64,000 bases of DNA from Acidobacteriota bacterium (GCA_003388555.1 QQVD01000037.1:1-64000); one strand, 5' to 3'. Numbered from the stretch's first letter, positions 7,878 through 17,061 are shown. Notes: a model not told the origin generated them from the sequence alone. Translations and numbers: made by a program.

Positions 7878-10274
7878 CTACTCTCGCAAAGCCAGCGTCG
7901 GGGCCAGGCCCGAGGCGCGGCGCGCCGGGATCCAGGTGGCGGCGAGCGCCACCAGCACCAGGGTGGCGACGATCAGGGGCAGCAGCACGACCGGGGTCGA
8001 GGCGAGCTCGCCCAGCGATCCGACGATCAGCCGACGGATGGCGAAGGCCATCGGTGCGCCGATCAGCAGACCGATGACGGTCAGGCGCAGGCCCTGGCGC
8101 ACGATCAGTCGCAGCACGCTGCCGCGTCCGGCGCCCATCGCCATGCGCACGCCGATCTCCTGGCGCCGCTGACTCACCGAGTAGGCGAGCACGCCGTACA
8201 GCCCCATCGCCGCGAGCACCAGCGCGAAGAGCGCGAAGGCGCCGACGATGTAGAGGAAGATGTCGATGCCGGTGAGCGATCTGGCGATCGACTCGTCGAG
8301 CGTCATCAATCCGCCGACCGGCAGCGCCGGATCGGCGCTCCACACGGCGGCGCGCAGCGGATCGGCGATCTGCTCCGGCCGCGCTCCTTCGACCCGGAGC
8401 AGCCAGGCGAAGCGGGCCGTGGGGTGCTGCTGATACGGCAGGTAGACCACCTCCGAGGGGCCGTCGATGACGCCGACCCGACGGTGGCGCACAGCCTGCA
8501 CCACGCCGACGATCTCCACCTCCCGCTCCAGCAGTCGCACCCGCTCTCCGAGCGGTGAGCTGTCGGGGAAGAACCGGGCGGCGAACTGTTCGTCGACCAG
8601 GGCCACCGGCGCGGCGCCGCTGCGGTCGGCCGGCTCGAAGTCGCGTCCCTGCAGCAGCACGAGTCCGAGGGCGTCGAGATAGCCGGGATCGATCGCCAGC
8701 CAGGTCGTGCGCGGAGTGCCGCCGTCGACCGTCTCCTCGCCGACCACCTCGACCGTGGTCATCGGGACGTTGCGCTGGCGCGGCGTGGTGGTGGCGGAGC
8801 TCACCGCGACGACACCGGGCAGCGAGCCGAGCTCGCGCCGCAGCGTCTCCTGCAGGCGGAGTCGCGACTCCTCGTCCGGGTAGTCGTTCGGCGGCAGGGT
8901 GAGCGAGAAGGTCATCACCCCGTCGCTGTCGAAGCCCTGAGCGCCGTACTGCACGTCCCAGAAGGCCCACAGCAGCACGCCGGCGCCGCTGAGCAGGGCC
9001 ACGGCCAGCGCCACCTCGGCGACCACGAAGGCCTGGGACAGGCGGTTGCGCCCCCCGGAGCTGCCGTGACCCGAGCCCTGGCGCAACTCGCCGACGAGGC
9101 GGCCGCGCACCGCCTGGGCGGCCGGGATCATCCCGAAGACGAGCCCTGCGGCTGCCGAGATCCCCAGCGAGAAGGTCAGCACGCCGGCGTCCATCACCGG
9201 CAGGATCGCCTGCGGCAGCCCGGCGGCCAGAGCCGAATGCAGGAAGCGGATGAGCAGGAAGCCGAGGCCGGTGCCGAGCAGGCCGCCGAGCATCGCGAGC
9301 ACGACGCTCTCGGTGAGCAGCTGGCGCAGGATGCGGGTCTTGCCGGCTCCCAGCGCGCTGCGCATGGCGAGCTCGCGTCGGCGCGCCTGGCCGCGTGCGA
9401 GCAGTAGGTTGCCGATGTTGGCGCAGGCGATCAGCAGCACGAAGAGGCCGGCGCCTTGGATCAGGCTGAACAGCATCTCGTCCTCGGGGCCCGGCACCTG
9501 GTCATTGAGCAGGCGCACCACGGCGGTGCGGTCGCGGTTCGGCTCCGGGAACAGTCGCTCGAGCTCGCTGGCGATGCTCGCCAGATCCTCTCCGGCGGTG
9601 ACTTCGTTGTGCCCCGGGGCGAGTCTGCCCAGCAGGTAGTCGAGGCTGCGCTCGGCGCGCTCGGCGCTGGCCGCGTCGAGCTCGAGCGGCAGCCAGATGT
9701 CGGTGGTCCAGCTGAGGAACTCGAACGACTGCGGCAGCACCCCGACCACCTCGGTCGGAGCGCGGTCGATCAGGATCGTGCTGCCGACGATGTCCTCTCG
9801 GCCGCCGAATCGGCTCTGCCAGAGGTCGTGGGTGAGGATCGCCACCGGCGCTGCACCGGGCGTCGAGTCCGCGTCGACGAAGGCGCGACCGCGCTCCACG
9901 GTGCCACCGAGCATCGGCAGCAGCTCGGGGGACACGACGTAGGCCTCGAGCAGCTCCGGTGGCCCGTCTCCGGTCAGGTTGAAGGAGCCACTCGCCACCG
10001 CGGCCAGCGAGCCGAGGCTCGAAGCACGACTGCGGTAGTCGAGGTAGTTGGCCACCGAGACGTTGCCGGCGGCTCCGGTGCGGGTGTCGCGCTCCCAGAT
10101 CATCACCAGCTCGTCCGGATCGGGGAACGGCAGTGGTCTGAGGATGTAGCTCTGCAGGATCGCGAAGACCGCGGTGTTGCCGGCGACGACCAGCGCCAGG
10201 CAGGCGATCACCAGACCGGTGATCCAGCGTTGTTTCAGCAGCGTCCGCAAGGCGAACCGGATGTCCTGAAGCAT
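7878..10274 (-). CDS. ADOP-type ABC transporter permease
   Basis: A 798-residue inner-membrane protein with two MacB/FtsX modules in one chain, the architecture called ADOP (acidobacterial duplicated orphan permease). The start MLQDIRFALRTLLKQRW followed by a long hydrophobic helix is typical. A periplasmic MacB_PCD domain follows, then an FtsX core with the signature ARGQARRRELAMRSALGAG. The second module ends with SVSQRRQEIGVRMAMGAGRG and three more helices. Such proteins act as mechanotransmitting or export permeases; substrates are mostly unknown. GAGGAG lies 6 bases before the ATG at 10274. No ATPase or membrane-fusion partner is adjacent. A metal ATPase gene diverges upstream. Confidence 0.88.
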   Translation of the reverse strand: MLQDIRFALRTLLKQRWITGLVIACLALVVAGNTAVFAILQSYILRPLPFPDPDELVMIWERDTRTGAAGNVSVANYLDYRSRASSLGSLAAVASGSFNLTGDGPPELLEAYVVSPELLPMLGGTVERGRAFVDADSTPGAAPVAILTHDLWQSRFGGREDIVGSTILIDRAPTEVVGVLPQSFEFLSWTTDIWLPLELDAASAERAERSLDYLLGRLAPGHNEVTAGEDLASIASELERLFPEPNRDRTAVVRLLNDQVPGPEDEMLFSLIQGAGLFVLLIACANIGNLLLARGQARRRELAMRSALGAGKTRILRQLLTESVVLAMLGGLLGTGLGFLLIRFLHSALAAGLPQAILPVMDAGVLTFSLGISAAAGLVFGMIPAAQAVRGRLVGELRQGSGHGSSGGRNRLSQAFVVAEVALAVALLSGAGVLLWAFWDVQYGAQGFDSDGVMTFSLTLPPNDYPDEESRLRLQETLRRELGSLPGVVAVSSATTTPRQRNVPMTTVEVVGEETVDGGTPRTTWLAIDPGYLDALGLVLLQGRDFEPADRSGAAPVALVDEQFAARFFPDSSPLGERVRLLEREVEIVGVVQAVRHRRVGVIDGPSEVVYLPYQQHPTARFAWLLRVEGARPEQIADPLRAAVWSADPALPVGGLMTLDESIARSLTGIDIFLYIVGAFALFALVLAAMGLYGVLAYSVSQRRQEIGVRMAMGAGRGSVLRLIVRQGLRLTVIGLLIGAPMAFAIRRLIVGSLGELASTPVVLLPLIVATLVLVALAATWIPARRASGLAPTLALRE

Positions 10275-10515
10275 GGTGGCTCCTCGCGTCCGGCCCCTCG
10301 CCCGGGCCGTTGGACGGTGCTCCCACGCGCCGCGAGGCGATCGCCGGGATCGCTCGTGGGTTCCCCAGGGAAGACGTTCCACGGCCGGCTCAGGTTTCCG
10401 CGGCCAGCGAGACCGGGGCAGGTGGTCGTGCCCGGGCGACTGGCTGAAGAGGACTCCGAACGGCGGCGAGCTGCCTTCCGGCAGCGCGGCAGCGCGGCGG
10501 TGCGACGGTGCGGCC

Positions 10516-12645
10516 ATGGCAGACTCGGCCCGGCGTCCGAGCACCCGGACGCCGTGGCTGCGGGAGCTCCACGCATTGGCCGACACCCAGCTCGCTTCGC
10601 AGGTCGGGACCGAGGCCGCCGACCGATCTCTCCCAGAGCCGCCGGGCGGGCTCGACGACCCCGTGCGCCGCTCGCCGCGCGGCGGTGCCCTTGGCGAGCT
10701 CTTCTCGGGACCGCTGCGCGTCGAGGCCCTGTTCGTGGCCATCGGTCTGGCCAGTCTGCTGGCGGGGCTGCTGGCCGAGCTGCGCGGCGCCGAGGCGCTG
10801 TCGTGGGGGCTGTACCTGATCTCCTACGTCTTCGGCGGCTGGTACGGGGCAAGGGCGGGGTTCGAATCTCTGCGCGAGCTGCGCATCGACATCGACCTGC
10901 TGATGGTCGTCGCGGCGCTGGGCGCGCTGGTCGTGCAGGCGCCGTTCGAGGGCGCCATGCTGCTGTTCCTGTTCTCGCTCTCGAACGTGCTGCAGCAGTT
11001 CGCGGTCGGCCGCTCCCGCTCGGCGATCGCGGCCCTGCTCGAGCTGCGGCCCGAAGTGGCGCGGGTGCAGCGGGGTGACCAGTGGGTGCTGGTCGCGCTC
11101 GACGAAGTGCGCGTCGGCGAGCGCTTCGCGTTGCATCCGGGAGATCGCATCCCCCTCGACGGCCGGGTGCTCGAAGGGCACGGTTCAGTCGACCAGTCGT
11201 CGCTCACCGGAGAGTCGGCGCCGGTCGGCAAGGGCCCGGGCGACGAGGTCCTGGCCGGCACGATCAACGGCTCGGGGTCGCTCGAGGTCGAGGTGCTGCG
11301 CGCGGTCGGCGACAGTGCCCTGGCCCGCATGATCGCGATGGTCGAGAGCGCCCAGGAGGAGAAGGCCGAGGCGCAGCGCCTGATCGACCGTCTGGAGCAG
11401 CCCTACGCGCTCGGCGTCATCGGCCTCACCCTGGCTGCCATCCTGCTGCCGCGCTGGTTCTCCAGCGAGCCGTTCGCCGATTCGTTCTACCGCGCCATGA
11501 CGCTGATGGTGGCGGCGAGCCCCTGCGCCCTGGTGATCTCGACGCCGGCGGCGGTGCTCAGCGCGGTCGCCGCGGCGGCGCGCAGCGGAGTCCTGTTCAA
11601 GGGAGGAGTGCACGTCGAGACCGCCGCGAGCATCCGCACCGTCGCCTTCGACAAGACGGGCACCCTCACCGCGGGCCGCACACGTCTGGTCTCGGTGGTG
11701 CCGCTGCCGGGGGCGGGCGCGGACCGGGAGTCCCTGCTGCTGCAGGCGGCCGCGGTGCAGAGCCACAGCGAGCACCACCTGGCGCGGGCGACGCTCGACG
11801 CGGCGGCGGAGCTGCCGGGTCCGCCGCGGCTCTCGTCGTCGAGCGACTTCGAGGCGGTCGTCGGTCGCGGCGTGCATGCCCGGCTCGAGGACTCGGGTCT
11901 GCGGGTCTTCGTCGGCAACCCGCGCTACTTCGAGGAGCTCGCCGGGAGCCGGGGTGCGATCGCCCGCGCCGAGGAAGCTCTCGCGATCGTCCGGCAGTTG
12001 ACCGAGGCGGCGCAGACCGTGGTGCTCGTCGGGCGTGGGCGGGGCGATGCCCCGGTCGAGATTCTCGGAGTGCTCGGCTTCGCCGATCAGCTGCGGGCTG
12101 GCGCACGGCGCACGATCGAGGCGCTGCGTGCAGCCGGCGTCCGCCAACTCTGCATCCTCACCGGCGACAACGAAGCGGTGGCGCGCACGATCGGCGACGA
12201 GGCCGGGATCGACGCGGTGTACAGCGGGTTGCTGCCGGAGGACAAGGTCGAGCGGCTGCGCGAGCTGGAGCGCCTGCACGGCCCGATCGCGATGGTCGGT
12301 GACGGTGTCAACGACGCTCCGGCCCTGGCCGCTGCGACGCTCGGCGTGGCGATGGGCGGCGCCGGCACCGACGTCGCCCTCGAGACCGCGGACGTGGTGC
12401 TGATGTCCGACGAGCTGGACAAGATCCGCTACCTGCTCGAGCTGAGCCGTCGCACGCGGCGGGTGCTGATCGCCAATTTCACGATCTCGCTGCTGGCGAT
12501 GGCCGTGATGGTGGTCGCGATCCTGTGGGTGGGGCTCAGCCTGCCGCTCGCCGTGGTCGGGCACGAGGGCAGCACCGTACTGGTGTCGCTGAACGGGCTG
12601 CGACTGCTCGCCGCGAAGGATGTCGGGCAGAGCGCCCGAGCGTGA
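10516..12645 (+). CDS. P1B-4-type heavy-metal translocating P-type ATPase
   Basis: A 709-residue metal-exporting ATPase of the inner membrane. The actuator motif TGES is near residue 232, the phosphorylation site DKTGT near 378, and the hinge GDGVNDAPAL near 595. The membrane metal site is SPC (ASPCAL, near residue 335), and the sixth transport helix carries HEGST near 682. SPC together with HEGxT is the P1B-4 signature, associated with Co, Fe or related divalent export rather than Cu. There is no N-terminal metal-binding domain. The nucleotide-domain motif usually written SEHP reads SEHH here, so the conserved Pro is lost. The ATG at 10516 gives the expected length; an upstream extension is Arg-rich and unlikely. 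Confidence 0.88.
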   Translation: MADSARRPSTRTPWLRELHALADTQLASQVGTEAADRSLPEPPGGLDDPVRRSPRGGALGELFSGPLRVEALFVAIGLASLLAGLLAELRGAEALSWGLYLISYVFGGWYGARAGFESLRELRIDIDLLMVVAALGALVVQAPFEGAMLLFLFSLSNVLQQFAVGRSRSAIAALLELRPEVARVQRGDQWVLVALDEVRVGERFALHPGDRIPLDGRVLEGHGSVDQSSLTGESAPVGKGPGDEVLAGTINGSGSLEVEVLRAVGDSALARMIAMVESAQEEKAEAQRLIDRLEQPYALGVIGLTLAAILLPRWFSSEPFADSFYRAMTLMVAASPCALVISTPAAVLSAVAAAARSGVLFKGGVHVETAASIRTVAFDKTGTLTAGRTRLVSVVPLPGAGADRESLLLQAAAVQSHSEHHLARATLDAAAELPGPPRLSSSSDFEAVVGRGVHARLEDSGLRVFVGNPRYFEELAGSRGAIARAEEALAIVRQLTEAAQTVVLVGRGRGDAPVEILGVLGFADQLRAGARRTIEALRAAGVRQLCILTGDNEAVARTIGDEAGIDAVYSGLLPEDKVERLRELERLHGPIAMVGDGVNDAPALAAATLGVAMGGAGTDVALETADVVLMSDELDKIRYLLELSRRTRRVLIANFTISLLAMAVMVVAILWVGLSLPLAVVGHEGSTVLVSLNGLRLLAAKDVGQSARA

Positions 12646-12660
12646 CGGCAGGCGGATCGA

Positions 12661-13455
12661 TCAGGGCGTCCGTCGAGCGCGCAGCCGCAGATCGTGGTCG
12701 CGCACCTCGGTCGCCACGGCGCGTCCGTTCTCGAGCGTGAAGCTGAGCCGGACCGCCGGAGCGGCCCGCGGTGCCAGCTCCATGGTGCCGGCGGCGATCA
12801 GCAGACGGGGAAAGTCACCCGCCATGTCGAAGTAGAAGTCGCCGCGGCGCCAGTCGATCGAGAAGCGCTGACCCTCTTCGTCGCCCCACGCGTAGGTGCC
12901 GACGAACGCCTCCGGTGGCGCCGCGAGCTCGGCTCGCGCCGGTGCCGGGTCGGCTCCGCCGAGCTGCTGGAGGTAGCGCACCACGTCCCGGGCCGCCTCG
13001 CCGCCGGCGCGCGCGTGAGCCATCAGGGTGATGCCGTGCGGGCCGAGAGTGCCCTGCACGCCGGGAACCCTCTCCACGGTCGCCCGTACCACGTCGAGGT
13101 GCCCCAGCATCGCGTGGGTGTACAGGTCGGGGCGAGCGCCGTGATCGAGCAAGAGGCGCGCGATGTCGGCGCGGCCCATGTGCCCGGCGGCGCCGATCGC
13201 GCTCTCCCAGTCGCCGAAGCCCCAGTCGATGGCGGCGTTGGCGAGCGCCGGGCTTGCGGCCAGCTGCTCGCCGAGCGCCTCGATGTCCGAGTGGGCGTGC
13301 AGCACCGCCAGTCGTACCCGCTCCGGGTCCTGGGCTGGAAAGAACGAACCGGGTAGGGCGTCGACGACGCGAGAGCTCGCGCCGCGCGGCAGACCCAGGA
13401 CGAAGCCGGCGCCGAGCGCGCTGGCCAGACCGCGACGTGAGATGGCGTGGTGCAT
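12661..13455 (-). CDS. Exported ankyrin-repeat protein
   Basis: A 264-residue protein beginning MHHAISRRGLASALGAGFVLGLP, which looks like a Tat-type signal (twin Arg followed by a weakly hydrophobic stretch). Residues about 50-160 carry degenerate ankyrin repeats: DWESAIGAAGHMGRADIARLLLDHGARPD, here described by its DIARLLLDHGA core, and GHLDVVRATVERVPG. The C-terminal third (after residue 185) is an unrecognised beta-rich domain that starts FVGTYAWGDEEGQ. GGGAG precedes the ATG at 13455. Ankyrin repeats usually bind proteins. The partner and the export route are unproven. It converges with the metal ATPase with only 15 bases between stops. Confidence 0.7.
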   Translation of the reverse strand: MHHAISRRGLASALGAGFVLGLPRGASSRVVDALPGSFFPAQDPERVRLAVLHAHSDIEALGEQLAASPALANAAIDWGFGDWESAIGAAGHMGRADIARLLLDHGARPDLYTHAMLGHLDVVRATVERVPGVQGTLGPHGITLMAHARAGGEAARDVVRYLQQLGGADPAPARAELAAPPEAFVGTYAWGDEEGQRFSIDWRRGDFYFDMAGDFPRLLIAAGTMELAPRAAPAVRLSFTLENGRAVATEVRDHDLRLRARRTP

Positions 13456-13787
13456 ATCGATCTCCCTCTGCACGTCCCAGTGGCGCGACGACCTTCGTGA
13501 ACCCCGATGGGGCTCGGGCACCCTGATGTCGGTACGGAGGGGATCGCCTTCTGGTTCTGGCGCGGCCGCTTCCCAGACCCCGAAGTGCAGGGATCTCCGG
13601 CCGCCAGCAGCTCGACACCGATCTCGAGGCGAAGTTCTCGGCGGCGCGCTCGCCAGCGCTCCATCGCACTCGGGGCTGACAAGATCGTCCCCGGTCAACC
13701 GTGCCATCGATCACACCATCCGGAGCGGCGAGCGAGAGCTCGAACGCCCGGTACGACGACCTCAGAGGTCAAGAAGGGGGATCTCCC
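13456..13787. other. 332-base divergent intergenic region
   Basis: This region lies between the ankyrin gene (minus) and the YdjC-type gene (plus). I see no credible small gene, RNA or strong promoter. Only the Shine-Dalgarno sequences at both edges stand out. Confidence 0.4.
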
Positions 13788-14924
13788 GTGCTCCAGGCTC
13801 ATCGACTCGTCCGCGGAATCCTGCTCGGTCTTGCCGCCTCGATGCTGGCCTCCCTTTCGGCTGCCACCGGTCAGCCGTCTTCCATCGATGCCGCCGGTCC
13901 CACGTACGCCGAGCGTCTCGGCTGGCCGCCCGGCACCCGGGCGCTGATAGTGCACGTCGACGACGCCGGGATGTCGCACGAGTCCAACCTCGGTGCGCTG
14001 CAGTCGATCACCGAAGGGATCGCCAACTCGGTGAGCGTCATGATGCCGTGTCCGTGGGTGTTCGAGTTCGCCGAGATGCTGCGCAGACATCCGGAGATCG
14101 ACGCGGGCCTGCACCTCACGCTGACTTCCGAGTGGGACCTCTACCGCTGGCGCCCGTTGCTGGCGGGTACGGCCCCGGGCCTGCTCGATGACCAGGGAGT
14201 GCTGCCGGCGACCGTGGCCGAGGTCGTGGGGTCGGCGACGGCCGACGAGATCGAGGCCGAGATCCGGGCGCAGATCGCGTATGCCCGCCAGCTCGGCATC
14301 GAGCCGACCCATCTCGACTCGCACATGGGCACCCTGTTCGCCACCCCGCAGCTGCTCGAGCGCTACGTCGAGGTGGGTATCGACACGGGCATCCCGGTCA
14401 TGCTGCCCGGAGGGCACGCCACGCTGCTGCTGCAGCAGTTGAGAGCGGAGGGCGGTGCCGCGGCCGTCGAACGTGCCGCGCAGCTCGAGCAGCTCGGGCG
14501 GCAGCTCGGCGATCATCTCTGGAGCTCGGGGTTGCCGGTCATCGACGACCTGCACAACACGACTTACGGCTGGATCCCCGGCGACGGTGGCGAAGGGCTC
14601 TCGGACGCCGAGCTGCGCGAGTACAAGGTGGAGCGCTACGTCGCGGCGATGAGCGAGCTGCGGCCGGGGATCACCATGATGATCAACCATGCCTCGGCAG
14701 CGGGCGAGCACTTCCTGGCCATCTCGGGGTCCGGGCCGACCCGCCGCGGCGACCTCCTGGCGCTGCTCGATCCGAGGGTCGCCGCGGCGGTCGCGGAGCA
14801 GGGGATCGTGCTCACCACCTGGCGCGAGCTGATGGCGCGACGCAGCGCCGTGGCGCCGGCCGAGGCCGCGGCCACGTCGGGCTCGGCCGCGGCGGCGCAG
14901 CGGGCCGCGGCGCCGCGACCCTGA
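13788..14924 (+). CDS. YdjC/ChbG-type carbohydrate deacetylase, exported
   Basis: A 378-residue protein of the ChbG/YdjC family, metal-dependent deacetylases of N-acetylated oligosaccharides. The metal-site motifs are visible: IVHVDDAGM (Asp pair) near residue 57, GLHLTLTSEW near 110, and PTHLDSHMG near 175. A hydrophobic N-terminus (VRGILLGLAASMLASL) suggests a signal peptide, so it may act in the periplasm, while classical ChbG is cytosolic. The GTG start at 13788 is preceded by AAGGGGGA. The last 30 residues are Ala/Pro-rich and probably disordered. Substrate is unknown; chitooligosaccharides are only one possibility. Confidence 0.82.
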   Translation: MLQAHRLVRGILLGLAASMLASLSAATGQPSSIDAAGPTYAERLGWPPGTRALIVHVDDAGMSHESNLGALQSITEGIANSVSVMMPCPWVFEFAEMLRRHPEIDAGLHLTLTSEWDLYRWRPLLAGTAPGLLDDQGVLPATVAEVVGSATADEIEAEIRAQIAYARQLGIEPTHLDSHMGTLFATPQLLERYVEVGIDTGIPVMLPGGHATLLLQQLRAEGGAAAVERAAQLEQLGRQLGDHLWSSGLPVIDDLHNTTYGWIPGDGGEGLSDAELREYKVERYVAAMSELRPGITMMINHASAAGEHFLAISGSGPTRRGDLLALLDPRVAAAVAEQGIVLTTWRELMARRSAVAPAEAAATSGSAAAAQRAAAPRP

Positions 14925-14953
14925 GACCGACCGCGGTCAGCCGCCCACCCGGG

Positions 14954-15385
14954 TCACTCGTCCTCGACGGTGACCTTCTCCATGGTGTCGCCCTGGCGGA
15001 TCGCGTCGACGGTGTCCTGGCCGTCGATCACCTTGCCGAAGACGCTGTGCTTGCCGTCGAGCCACGGGGTCGGCACGTGGGTGATGAAGAACTGGCTGCC
15101 GTTGGTGTTCGGCCCGGAGTTGGCCATCGACAGCACACCGGGCCCGTCGTGCTTGAGCTCGGGATGGAACTCGTCCGAGAACTTGTAGCCCGGGCCGCCG
15201 GTGCCGGTGCCGTTGGGGCAGCCGGTCTGCACCATGAAGTCGGAGATCACGCGGTGGAACTTGAGCCCGTCGTAAAAGCCCTCTCCGGCCAGCTTCTCGA
15301 AGTTGCCCACGGTCTTCGGGGCCTTGTCGTCGTGCAGTTGCAGGCGGATGGTGCCGCGGTTGGTCTCGATCGTCGCAGTTTTCAT
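14954..15385 (-). CDS. Cyclophilin-type peptidyl-prolyl isomerase
   Basis: A 143-residue single-domain cyclophilin that catalyses cis-trans isomerisation of peptide bonds before proline. The core motifs are intact: [13 protein letters not shown] (with the catalytic Arg in FHR), [26 protein letters not shown], and the [13 protein letters not shown] segment with the usual Trp. It has no signal peptide, so it is probably cytosolic like PpiB. It starts with ATG at 15385. A TACCAT -10-like box lies about 107 bases upstream, and it converges with the deacetylase gene. Confidence 0.93.
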   Translation of the reverse strand: MKTATIETNRGTIRLQLHDDKAPKTVGNFEKLAGEGFYDGLKFHRVISDFMVQTGCPNGTGTGGPGYKFSDEFHPELKHDGPGVLSMANSGPNTNGSQFFITHVPTPWLDGKHSVFGKVIDGQDTVDAIRQGDTMEKVTVEDE

Positions 15386-15491
15386 GATTCTCGTTCCGTG
15401 TCATGGCCGGAGCGGGGCGGCCCCCCGGCACTTTGTTTTCGGTGGTCGACGAGCCAGGGCGAACCCCGCGGCCCGCCGAGGTGTCGCTGCG

Positions 15492-15497
15492 ATGGTA
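15492..15497 (-). promoter_or_regulatory. Candidate -10 box (TACCAT)
   Basis: TACCAT on the minus strand, preceded by GC, lies 107 bases upstream of the cyclophilin ATG and about 12 bases past the end of the asparaginase gene. No convincing -35 is visible. Confidence 0.3.
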
Positions 15498-15509
15498 GCG
15501 GTTCGGCGG

Positions 15510-16052
15510 TCAACGCCGCGGATGGATCGGCGCGCGGACGAAAGTCTTGAGATCGCGGTCCTTGATCACGCCGGGAAAGCGCAGTGCGCGGCCGTGGGCG
15601 ACGCTGTAGACGCCGGGCGGCAGCACGCCGGTGGCGAACAGCGCCTCGGTGAGGTTCTGCAGGGCGTCGGACCGCTTCATCTCGAACGGCCGCCAGGCGC
15701 CGGTCAGCACCACGGGCATCGCCAGCTGTTCGCCGAGATCGCGCTGCAGACGTTCGCCGGTCTGCTCGAGCGTGTCGGTGCCGTGCAGGATCACCACACC
15801 GGTGCCGGAGTCGGGAGTCTGCTCGACGGCGCCGGCGACGCGCACCGCGGCGACGACGCGATCACGGTCGCCTTCGTCCATGTGCAGGCTGTCCTTGCTC
15901 ATCAGCTCGTGCACGTTGACCTCGGTCTCCTGCAGTCGCAGCTCGCCGAGCATGCGGCGCACGAGGCTGTGACGGTTGCTGAGCTCGCCGCTCTGCTCGT
16001 CGTAGGTCTTTTCGATCGTACCGCCGGTGGTGATCAGGGTGATGCGTCGCAT
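15510..16052 (-). CDS. Single-domain asparaginase-family protein
   Basis: A 180-residue protein matching only the N-terminal domain of type I/II asparaginases, which are normally about 330 residues. Both active-site threonine motifs are present: TTGGTIEK near residue 7 and HGTDTLEQTGE near 90. The family's C-terminal domain is absent and a clean stop follows IHPRR. Stand-alone proteins of this kind exist, so it need not be a broken gene. The active site of full-length enzymes is completed by a neighbouring subunit's C-terminal domain, so activity is doubtful. The start is uncertain: 16052 begins exactly at the domain, 16085 is an alternative, and neither has a good Shine-Dalgarno. Confidence 0.75.
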   Translation of the reverse strand: MRRITLITTGGTIEKTYDEQSGELSNRHSLVRRMLGELRLQETEVNVHELMSKDSLHMDEGDRDRVVAAVRVAGAVEQTPDSGTGVVILHGTDTLEQTGERLQRDLGEQLAMPVVLTGAWRPFEMKRSDALQNLTEALFATGVLPPGVYSVAHGRALRFPGVIKDRDLKTFVRAPIHPRR

Positions 16053-16423
16053 GGCAGGAGAGGTTCCGTGTCGGCCGCTGGGCATGCGTCCGGGAGAGTG
16101 GGCCCAGGGCGTCGGCGTCGACAGTCAGTGCAAGGTCGACAGCCGCGTCGGTGGACCGGCGATCGGTCGGTCGGGAGCCTGCGCCGCCGACCGCGTACAG
16201 CATAGCCGCGCCGGGCGAGGTGGCCCCGCCGCTTGTTCCAGCCGCCGGTCCGGCTGCTGGTTCCGTATCATCGCCGCGGCCCGAGAAGACCCGAACCCGG
16301 CGCGGAACCCGACGATGCGAGGGGCCCGGGCACGCAAGTCGTCTCCCGACACCTTCTCATCGAGCCCCTCCGACCGAGCCCCTCCGATGGAGACCTTTCG
16401 CCCGCGCTAGAGAGGAATCGACG
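16053..16423. other. 371-base divergent intergenic region
   Basis: This separates the asparaginase gene (minus) from the RidA gene (plus). A TATGCT hexamer on the minus strand (16199-16204) and a TATCAT on the plus strand (16266-16271) could be -10 boxes. Neither has a properly spaced -35. No small gene is supported. Confidence 0.3.
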
Positions 16424-17017
16424 ATGTCCAGACTCTCCCGCCCCTCCAGAAGCTCCTGTTCCGGCGGCTTTCACGAGGCCTGCCCGACTGTACTGCTCAC
16501 GCTCGTCCTCGCTCTCGCTGCGGCAGCGTCGCCGGCCCAGGCGCCGGGCGAAGCGAGCACCCCAGTGCAGCGGCTGCAGGCGATGGGGATCGAGCTGCCC
16601 GAGGTGGCGCCGCCGGTGGCCAACTACGTGCGGGCAGTCACCACCGGCAACCTGGTCTTCCTCGCCGGCCACATCCCGCGCACTGCTGACGGCGAGGTGG
16701 TGACCGGGAAGCTAGGGCGCGACCTGGACTGGGAGCAGGGCTACGAGGCCGCCAAGCTGTCGGCGATCGCGATGCTCGCGTCGCTGCAGGCCGAGATCGG
16801 CGATCTCGACCGTGTACGGCGCATCGTGCGGGTCACCGGCATGGTCAACTCGGATCCCGCTTTCGTCGACCAGTCGAAGGTGATCAACGGCTGCTCCGAC
16901 TTCCTCGTAGAGGTCTTCGGGGAGAGGGCCCGGCACGCCCGCGCGGCGGTGGGCATGGCCTCGCTGCCTCTCGGCGCGGCGGTCGAGATCGACATGATCG
17001 TCGAGATCGCCCCCTGA
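16424..17017 (+). CDS. RidA-family protein, exported
   Basis: A 197-residue protein with an N-terminal hydrophobic segment ending in Ala-rich sequence (LLTLVLALAAAASPAQA), consistent with a Sec signal peptide, followed by a YjgF/YER057c/UK114 (RidA) domain from about residue 45. The conserved C-terminal strand HARAAVGMASLPLGAAVEID carries the Arg that contacts the substrate carboxylate in RidA proteins. RidA deaminates reactive imines in the cytosol. An exported member of this subgroup may have another role. AGAGGA precedes the ATG at 16424. A strong hairpin follows the stop. Confidence 0.82.
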   Translation: MSRLSRPSRSSCSGGFHEACPTVLLTLVLALAAAASPAQAPGEASTPVQRLQAMGIELPEVAPPVANYVRAVTTGNLVFLAGHIPRTADGEVVTGKLGRDLDWEQGYEAAKLSAIAMLASLQAEIGDLDRVRRIVRVTGMVNSDPAFVDQSKVINGCSDFLVEVFGERARHARAAVGMASLPLGAAVEIDMIVEIAP

Positions 17018-17020
17018 CGT

Positions 17021-17041
17021 CGCGCCCGCCGAGCGGGCGCG
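17021..17041. terminator. Bidirectional hairpin terminator
   Basis: CGCGCCCGC and GCGGGCGCG form a perfect 9-bp stem with a 3-base loop, starting 4 bases after the RidA stop and 21 bases before the end of the converging phosphatase gene. There is no T-tract. It is the strongest hairpin I noted in the window. Confidence 0.55.
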
Positions 17042-17061
17042 GGACCGGATGCCGGAGAGAC

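Noticed and set aside
5644-8970. Very long minus-strand open frame running from the acyl-CoA synthetase through the repeat block
   Set aside because: Only the part up to 7194 has the enzyme's domains. The rest is repeat-encoded Pro/Leu/Ser sequence and antisense of the permease.
11185-12564. 459-codon open frame antisense to the metal ATPase
   Set aside because: His/Arg/Gln-rich composition typical of GC-rich antisense frames; the plus strand encodes an intact ATPase.
15510-16052. Asparaginase as a frameshifted pseudogene
   Set aside because: The downstream 500 bases encode a complete cyclophilin on the same strand with no room for, or trace of, the missing domain. The short form is therefore called as a gene.
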